Assembly (NCBI GenBank): GCA_029975055.1
Contig: JARKPU010000051.1
Span: 124,001 to 188,000, forward strand
Source: Anaerolinea sp.
GTDB taxonomy: Bacteria > Chloroflexota > Anaerolineae > Anaerolineales > Anaerolineaceae
Length of the DNA stretch: 64,000 nt
Direction: 5' to 3'
A program made the position numbers and the translations under genes. Under the pieces are notes generated by a model. It saw only the letters and a program-made list of their open reading frames with translations, was not told the DNA's origin and made no database searches. Positions 58,327 to 64,000 of this stretch are shown one piece after another. Positions within the stretch are counted from its first letter, which is position 1. Each line of letters begins with the position of its first letter.

Positions 58327-59373
58327 CTAATGAGTCTCACCGTTAAGGATTTCGCTCAGATAAACCGGGCGTTCTTCGAGGAAAGACCTGGTTCCTGCCA
58401 GCACCCCCGCCACGGCCCAACGGCCATCCGCGCCGCCCACCTTCGGCTGCTTGCCGGTGCGGATGCATTCGGTGAAGTGCTCAAGCTCGTAGATGTAAGC
58501 CCACTGGAAACGCTGCGGCCAGGTGCGCGTGATGGGGGTGATCAGGCCCTGGTCGCGGTTGGTGCAGACGATCACTGCCTGGCCCTTGAGCTCGCCAATC
58601 TGCATGATGCCCTTATCGCCGATGATTTCCGCGCGGGCGTCATAACCGTAACCGCACGGGCACACGCCCGAAATCAGCCCCAGGCCGCCGCTCTCGAATT
58701 TGATGTTCACCAGCACGTTGTCATAGAAGTTGGGGGTATCGACGTTGTTGGCCGCGCCTTTGAAATTGGCGACCTCGGTATAGACGCGCTGATGATTGGA
58801 GCCCATCAGCCAGCGGGTGGTGTCCCAGTCATGGCTGTTGACCTCGGCCAGCATGCCGTTCGAGGTGCGCAGGTCGCGCGCCCAGGGCGGGGGCAGGCCC
58901 GGCCCGTGGGTGTTGGACTTGATCATCATCGGCGTGCCGATTTCACCGGCTTCGATACGTTCCCAGGCGGCGACGAACTCGGGGTCAAAGCGGCGCATAA
59001 ACCCCAGCTGCAACAACACGCCGTTCTTTTCGACCGCGGCGATGATTTCATCGCACTCGCGCAAGTTGAGCGCCATCGGCTTCTCGAGGAACACGTGCTT
59101 GCCGTGCTCGGCGGCCAATTGGGTGAGCGGCAGGTGCGTGGGGGTGGGGGTGGTGATCACCACGCCGTCGAATTCCACCTTGTCGAGCGCTTCTTCCAGG
59201 CTGGCGAACTGATATTCGATCCCGAACTCGGCTGCGGTTTCTGCGCGTACCGCTTCGACAGGATCTACCAGGGCGACAATTTCACTGCCGGAGACGTGGC
59301 GAGTGAGCGCGCGCGAGTGGTTTTTGCCAACGCGGCCCGCACCAATCATACAAATCCGTACCGGTCTTTTCAC
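58327..59373 (-). CDS. Gfo/Idh/MocA family oxidoreductase (inositol 2-dehydrogenase-like)
   Basis: GTG start VKRPVRICMIGAGRVGKNHSRALTRHV, DGVVITTPTPTHLPLTQLAAEHGKHVFLEKPMALNLRECDEI. Confidence 0.94.
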   Translation of the reverse strand: MKRPVRICMIGAGRVGKNHSRALTRHVSGSEIVALVDPVEAVRAETAAEFGIEYQFASLEEALDKVEFDGVVITTPTPTHLPLTQLAAEHGKHVFLEKPMALNLRECDEIIAAVEKNGVLLQLGFMRRFDPEFVAAWERIEAGEIGTPMMIKSNTHGPGLPPPWARDLRTSNGMLAEVNSHDWDTTRWLMGSNHQRVYTEVANFKGAANNVDTPNFYDNVLVNIKFESGGLGLISGVCPCGYGYDARAEIIGDKGIMQIGELKGQAVIVCTNRDQGLITPITRTWPQRFQWAYIYELEHFTECIRTGKQPKVGGADGRWAVAGVLAGTRSFLEERPVYLSEILNGETH

Positions 59374-59383
59374 GATAAACTCC

Positions 59384-60925
59384 TTACTCAGCCGACTGGC
59401 TGAAGAATTGATGCAGCATGTCTTCCATGCGGATATACCGTTCGACGAGCGGCTGGTAGGCCGTATGACGGCCGGGGTCGGGCTGGAGCGGCGCGCCTTC
59501 GGTTCGCGCAGTTGCGGCGGCATGCCCTGCCAGATCATCGATCACCCCGGCCGCTTTGCCGGCGATCATTGCTGCGCCCCAGGTGCCAAACTCGTTGCCA
59601 TGCAGCCGCTGGTATGCGACGCCCAGCACGTCGGCCTTGATCTGGTTCCAGATTGGGCTGCGCGCCCCGCCGCCGGCCGCCCGCGCCACGGTCAGGTTCA
59701 ACGAGGGCAGCAATTCCAGCAGGATGCGCAGATAGTAGGCGTACTCGTAGGCAATGCTCTCGAGGATGGCGCGGAAGAAATGCGCCTGGGTGTGCGACCA
59801 CGATACGCCGACCCACGCCCCGCGCATCGCCGGGCTGGAAGGGCAGATTCGCCCGCCCAGGTGCGGTGAGAAGAACAACCCGTCTGAACCGGGCTCGACC
59901 GCAGCAGCCAGGTCAATCATGGCCGCGTACATGTCATCCAGCGTCGGCTGGGTCTGCCCGTGGTGTGCGTTATAGAACTGGTCGCGGAACCAGCGTAACG
60001 CCAGCCCGCCCCCGCCCACGTATGCCAGCGGATTCCACAACCCCGGGATGACCGAACGCATGGTCAGCAATGCGCGGTGCCGCGTATCGGCGACGAAGGT
60101 ATCGGTGCAGCCGGCCAGCACCGAGGCGGTGCCGGCCACATCGAAGACCATGCCGGGCTGCACAATCCCCGCGCCGAGCGCGTTGGCGGCGGTATCGCCC
60201 GCCCCGGCAGCGATGGGTGTGCCGGGCGCCAGGCCAAAATCGGCGGCTGCCACGGGGGTCACCTCGCCAATCACCCGCCAGGGCTCGACGATCTCAGGCA
60301 GTTTGGCCCGGTCGAGGCCGAACCGGTCGGTCAGCTCCTCCGACCAGGTTGTGCGCCGTGCATCGGAGAAGCCGGAGAAGTGGATAAAGGTGTAATCGAT
60401 GAAGGCCTGTTCGCCCTTCAAACCGGCCATTTTACCCGCCACAAACGCGGCGGGCATCAGGAACTTGGCGGTGCGGGCGTAATCGGCGGGACGCTCGTGC
60501 TTCCACCACAACATCTTTGGGCCATGGTCGCAGGTTGGGGGGCAGCCGGTCAATTCCGTCACCCGCTCACCGGCCTCGCGGTCCATCCACTCGATGTAGG
60601 GCTGGCAGCGCATGTCCAGCCACGAGTCGAAGCGCGCCACCGGCTGGTAGTTCTCGTCCACCATGCCCACCCCCGCCATCTGAGAGTCAAACGCAATGGC
60701 AGCAATCTCACGCGCATCCACGCCGCTCTGTTCCACGCAGCGGCGCACAGTGGCCGCCGCCGACTCGTAGAAATCGTTGTTTTCTTGCTCGACGATTCCT
60801 GGCTTTGGGTGGCGCAGCGGCACTTCTACGCTGGCTTCCGCCAGCTTCTTTCCATCCGTCTGATATAAAGCAGCCTTCGTACCACTGGTACCCAGGTCAA
60901 CGCCGATCAGGTACTTTTTTGCCAT
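59384..60925 (-). CDS. FGGY family carbohydrate kinase (xylulokinase-like)
   Basis: MAKKYLIGVDLGTSGTKAALYQTDGKKLAEASVEVPLRHPKPGIVEQ, AAGAGDTAANALGAGIVQPG, ARAAGGGARSPIWNQIKADVLGV. Confidence 0.94.
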   Translation of the reverse strand: MAKKYLIGVDLGTSGTKAALYQTDGKKLAEASVEVPLRHPKPGIVEQENNDFYESAAATVRRCVEQSGVDAREIAAIAFDSQMAGVGMVDENYQPVARFDSWLDMRCQPYIEWMDREAGERVTELTGCPPTCDHGPKMLWWKHERPADYARTAKFLMPAAFVAGKMAGLKGEQAFIDYTFIHFSGFSDARRTTWSEELTDRFGLDRAKLPEIVEPWRVIGEVTPVAAADFGLAPGTPIAAGAGDTAANALGAGIVQPGMVFDVAGTASVLAGCTDTFVADTRHRALLTMRSVIPGLWNPLAYVGGGGLALRWFRDQFYNAHHGQTQPTLDDMYAAMIDLAAAVEPGSDGLFFSPHLGGRICPSSPAMRGAWVGVSWSHTQAHFFRAILESIAYEYAYYLRILLELLPSLNLTVARAAGGGARSPIWNQIKADVLGVAYQRLHGNEFGTWGAAMIAGKAAGVIDDLAGHAAATARTEGAPLQPDPGRHTAYQPLVERYIRMEDMLHQFFSQSAE

Positions 60926-61011
60926 GCGCGACTCCCGGTGATGGGGTATGGGGTGTGGATGAAAAGTCTAAAAGTAAATCTTTATCGAATGGCTTCACCA
61001 TCCGACCATGG

Positions 61012-61788
61012 CTAGGATGAAATTCTTGCTTTATCTTGATCGCTGAGGCGAACGAGTTCCACTTCGAAGCGCGAGCGGTCTCCGCGGTGGAGGGCGTGAT
61101 AATACTCGATCGGCAGGTCGGCCTCCCCGTAGGTGACGGAATCGAGCATCAACAACGGCGATCCACGCTCAATGTGCAGCAGTTCGGCTTCGGTTTCATT
61201 TGCCAGCACGGCTTCGATGTAGCGCCGCCCGCGCATCAGCCGGATGCCGCCTTCCTTTTCGAGGAACTCGTAGAGCGAACGGTCGGTCAGGTCCACCGTC
61301 GCCAGGGGCGGGAAGATATGGTAAGGAATATAGGTGGTGACCAGCTGGATGGGTTCGTCGTTGATAAAGCGCAGACGTTGGATGTCGACCACCAACGTTC
61401 CGGGCTGGACTTTGAGGAAACGGGCGACTTGCGGATTGGCCCCAACCACCCGTTGGTGCAACACTTTGGTCACCGGCTTCAGGCCGCGCTCCACCATATC
61501 CTGGTAGAAGCCGGTCAACTTTTGAATGAGGCCCTCGCTGATCTTTGGCTCGGAGATGAAAGTGCCTTTGCCCTTGCGGCGGGTGATCACCCCGGCCAGT
61601 TCCAGTTCGCGCAGAGCCTGGCGCACAACGGTGCGGCTGACGTGATACAGCTCGCACAGCTCCTGCTCGCCGGGGATCTGCTCGCCGGGCAGCCACTTTT
61701 TTTGATGAACCTGCTCTTTGAAGAGATCGATCAGCTGAATGTAGTACGGGATATGACTCTCGAAGTCGATGGCCTGGCCATTTTCCAT
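61012..61788 (-). CDS. GntR family transcriptional regulator (HutC/UTRA type)
   Basis: PYYIQLIDLFKEQVHQKKWLPGEQIPGEQELCELYHVSRTVVRQALRELELAGVITRRKGKGTFI; C-terminal UTRA-like domain. Confidence 0.95.
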   Translation of the reverse strand: MENGQAIDFESHIPYYIQLIDLFKEQVHQKKWLPGEQIPGEQELCELYHVSRTVVRQALRELELAGVITRRKGKGTFISEPKISEGLIQKLTGFYQDMVERGLKPVTKVLHQRVVGANPQVARFLKVQPGTLVVDIQRLRFINDEPIQLVTTYIPYHIFPPLATVDLTDRSLYEFLEKEGGIRLMRGRRYIEAVLANETEAELLHIERGSPLLMLDSVTYGEADLPIEYYHALHRGDRSRFEVELVRLSDQDKARISS

Positions 61789-61808
61789 GAGATTTCCTTT
61801 GGAATGTC

Positions 61809-61833
61809 TTGTTGTAATCCTGTAATTACAACA
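61809..61833 (-). promoter_or_regulatory. GntR-family operator 1 (autoregulatory); promoter -10 TATAAT (61836-61841), -35 TTGACA (61859-61864), 17-bp spacer, minus strand
   Basis: TTGTTGTAATCCTGTAATTACAACA, with inverted arms TGTTGTAAT-N5/6-ATTACAACA. Confidence 0.8.
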
Positions 61834-62116
61834 GTATTATAGGACGTTTCAAGGCGCGTGTCAATAGGTATCGAGAAGGGAGAAAGGCGTGCGGGATTGA
61901 ATCGCCGAGTTCTTTCAAACGCCCCGCCGGCGGCTGCGGAACGAACGGAGCATCATGCCGGGCGATGCGGCCGGCTGCGGGGCGAGCAGCACTTCGCCGA
62001 ATTGCAGCTGCTGTCAGCTCCGGCCGCCGTGACTACCACTTATCTTGTGGATTGATTCTTGGGGGGCAAGATGGTTGCCAGGACTTGATATAAAGTTGTA
62101 TAACCAATTATATTGT

Positions 62117-62881
62117 TCATTTCCCGTTCAGGTCAGAAATGAACAATTCGATCAATGATCGATATATTGGTATCCTTGGTAAATTTCTCTTGTAGTAAAA
62201 ACTCTGCCTTTGGTTAGGATGATACAGTTGAAGCCAGAGAATCTTTTTTTCTTTTGATTGGATTATTCGTACTTCTTGTGGGATTTCTATTTCTTGAGCC
62301 AAAAAACTATCTGGAAATGGAATTTCATTAAATAATGCAGCAACACATTTTTTGGCTTTATCCCCTTGAGATATCAATACATCAGGTTCAAGAATTTGAA
62401 TTTCTCCTTTAGCAAATCTATAGCAATTCCGAAATAAAATATCGCCTGCTTGCGATCTTTGGGGATTGTTCACTGAGCATTTTGCACTATTAACATGCGC
62501 AAAATAATGTTTAGCATCACCAATCTTGATGTCGAGTTTAAATGGCTTCAATAACTGATACACCAGGTTATGTGTTTGATACCAATGTTGGTTTGTCCTT
62601 CCTTCATCCAATCGATAAATCTCTTCTTCGTGATACCGTACATATTCAGGGGTTCTTTGATTAGGGTCGCTCCAGCCACTTCCTGGATCAGCCGATAATA
62701 TCAGAATGCGTGGATAATCATGTAGCTCATACCCGCTACTTACAAAGGCAGATTTAGCTTCGGTGAAAGAAACGCTTCCTTGACTACAATCTGCACGATA
62801 CGGACATTTAAAGTCCAACGAGTAGATAGATTCCGACCGATAATAGCTTTCCAGCTTCTGTAGAAGTGGTGTGATTGGCAT
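62117..62881 (-). CDS. Uncharacterised protein, possibly uracil-DNA glycosylase superfamily, in an AT-rich island
   Basis: RILILSADPGSGWSDPNQRT, PDVLISQGDKAKKCVAALF, LYHPNQRQSFYYKR; four cysteines (CPYRADC, AKC, RNC) reminiscent of FeS-cluster UDGs. Confidence 0.5.
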   Translation of the reverse strand: MPITPLLQKLESYYRSESIYSLDFKCPYRADCSQGSVSFTEAKSAFVSSGYELHDYPRILILSADPGSGWSDPNQRTPEYVRYHEEEIYRLDEGRTNQHWYQTHNLVYQLLKPFKLDIKIGDAKHYFAHVNSAKCSVNNPQRSQAGDILFRNCYRFAKGEIQILEPDVLISQGDKAKKCVAALFNEIPFPDSFLAQEIEIPQEVRIIQSKEKKILWLQLYHPNQRQSFYYKRNLPRIPIYRSLIELFISDLNGK

Positions 62882-63064
62882 GCTCAAGCCTCCCCTATAG
62901 GATTACATGAATTAGCTTCCATTGCTTCTCGATAGCCCCCCAGAAGAACCGCTTACTTGCTTCATATTTACCAAAAAGAATTGATCAATGATACTGCTTC
63001 TTGATTCAAATCTTGGAAATACAGATTGCAGGTGCTGACCGGCCCCCAATGATTGGTCCAATAT

Positions 63065-63301
63065 CTATGTGGTGGTCGGGACGGCTGCGCCGATCAGCGG
63101 AGATGCCAGTTTGGGCATCTGGACCGTTTCGGGCGCCAGAGGATGGGAACCTAAAGCACTGTGAGGCCTGATTGTATTGTACTACTTTCGCCATTGTTCG
63201 ATGAGGATTTTAGCCTCGTTGAGGCTGTAGAAGATTTCGCCGTTCAACAGCTCGTCGCGCAGCCTGCCGTTGAAGCTCTCGATGCAGCCGTTCTGCCCGG
63301 C
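63065..63301 (-). pseudogene. IS3-family-like transposase C-terminal remnant (truncated, in-frame stop)
   Basis: Minus frame AGQNGCIESFNGRLRDELLNGEIFYSLNEAKILIEQWRK*YNTIRPHSALGSHPLAPETVQMPKLASPLIGAAVPTTT; TAG at 63182-63184. Confidence 0.88.
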
Positions 63302-63350
63302 CCTACCAAGTTTTTCGAGAATTTCGCTTCAAACTGCTGATACGGCTCTA

Positions 63351-64000
63351 TCAATCGGCGTTTTCGACCAATGCCCTGGCAGTTTGAATATCCGTGATCA
63401 GCACATTGATGTACCCCCCACGCATTGCGCCACGGATGGCAGCAACCTTGTGCATTCCCCCGGCGACACCCACGGAGCGCTTGATCCGGCGCAGCTGCTC
63501 TAATTCCAGGCCAATCACCCGTTCGTTCAGTCCGTTGAGGATCGGTTGCCCGTTAGCATCGAAGAAGCGCATACAAATATCGCCAACGGCTCCCTTTTGG
63601 CGCAGTTCATTTAGCTCATCACGCGAAAATACATTGCCGCTGCTGGCCAGCATATCCGATGGCTCGACGCTGCCAATCCCCACCAGGCAGAGGGTCATCT
63701 TTTTGAACATTTCAATTGCTTCTGCCACGTAAGGGTCTTGCAAATAAAGATTGCGCGTTTCTGCTGAGACTACCACGCCGGGGGCAGGGAGGAAAACCGC
63801 TTTCCCCTGCACCAGCACAGCCAACCGGCGGACCAGGTGAACGGCGTGCTGCTCCGCAGCCGGGTTGCCCATGCCGCCCAGCACCTGCACGACATAGATA
63901 TTTGCTTCTCTGGCCAGCGGATTCATGGCGTCCACCATGGCCATCAACGTTTTGCTCCATGAGGACAGCCCAATCACCTCATTGGGTTTGATGGTCTGTT
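63351..64000 (-). CDS. SorC/DeoR-type sugar-binding transcriptional regulator, C-terminal part (continues past window end)
   Basis: IYVVQVLGGMGNPAAEQHAVHLVRRLAVLVQGKAVFLPAPGVVVSAETRNLYLQDPYVAEAIEMFKKMTLCLVGIGSVEPSDML, AVGDICMRFFDANGQPI, VGVAGGMHKVAAIRGAMRGGYINVLITDIQTARALV. Confidence 0.92.
   Translation of the reverse strand, partial: QTIKPNEVIGLSSWSKTLMAMVDAMNPLAREANIYVVQVLGGMGNPAAEQHAVHLVRRLAVLVQGKAVFLPAPGVVVSAETRNLYLQDPYVAEAIEMFKKMTLCLVGIGSVEPSDMLASSGNVFSRDELNELRQKGAVGDICMRFFDANGQPILNGLNERVIGLELEQLRRIKRSVGVAGGMHKVAAIRGAMRGGYINVLITDIQTARALVENAD

Noticed and set aside
63006-63194. 62-aa minus ORF MAKVVQYNQASQCFRF...
   Set aside because: Wrong reading frame across the transposase remnant; the meaningful frame is WRK*YNTIRPHSALG.
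1-64000. tRNA, rRNA, prophage, toxin-antitoxin or classical defence loci
   Set aside because: No cloverleaf/CCA-type tRNA sequence, rRNA core motif, phage structural gene, restriction-modification or Cas motif was recognised by reading; a tRNAscan/Infernal/defense-finder run would be needed to exclude cryptic cases.

Overview
High-GC chromosomal segment, probably Chloroflexota/Anaerolineae-like (an inference from gene content and style, not verified). The first ~34 kb is mixed housekeeping and accessory genes: sensor kinases, a nicotinate phosphoribosyltransferase-like enzyme, an enolase-superfamily dehydratase, a DEAD-box helicase, aldo/keto reductases, an Hsp70 operon, a giant secreted phosphodiesterase/5'-nucleotidase fusion, GH5 and GH88 enzymes, SDRs, carbonic anhydrase, a MauG-like peroxidase, a Kef-type antiporter, rhomboid and MBL hydrolases. 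From ~34.1 to 61.8 kb a single-strand (-) carbohydrate catabolic cluster of about 25 genes is present. It holds five TIM-barrel isomerase/epimerases, a sugar ABC transporter, ROK and GntR regulators, two Gfo/Idh/MocA oxidoreductases, two Zn-alcohol dehydrogenases, two FGGY kinases, DeoC, an AroE-like protein, a D-2-hydroxyacid dehydrogenase, a cupin phosphoglucose isomerase and a frameshifted phosphotriesterase-like lactonase. Three near-identical palindromic operators, each directly downstream of a consensus -35/-10 promoter, divide the cluster into three transcription units and point to one GntR regulon. Other signals not explained by annotation: a dispersed family of 32-bp palindromes (14+4+14) with shared flanks at five loci, a 114-bp tandem array and a related large inverted repeat, an MFS transporter remnant, an IS3-like transposase remnant, and an AT-rich island carrying a UDG-like gene. 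No tRNA, rRNA or CRISPR array was recognised.
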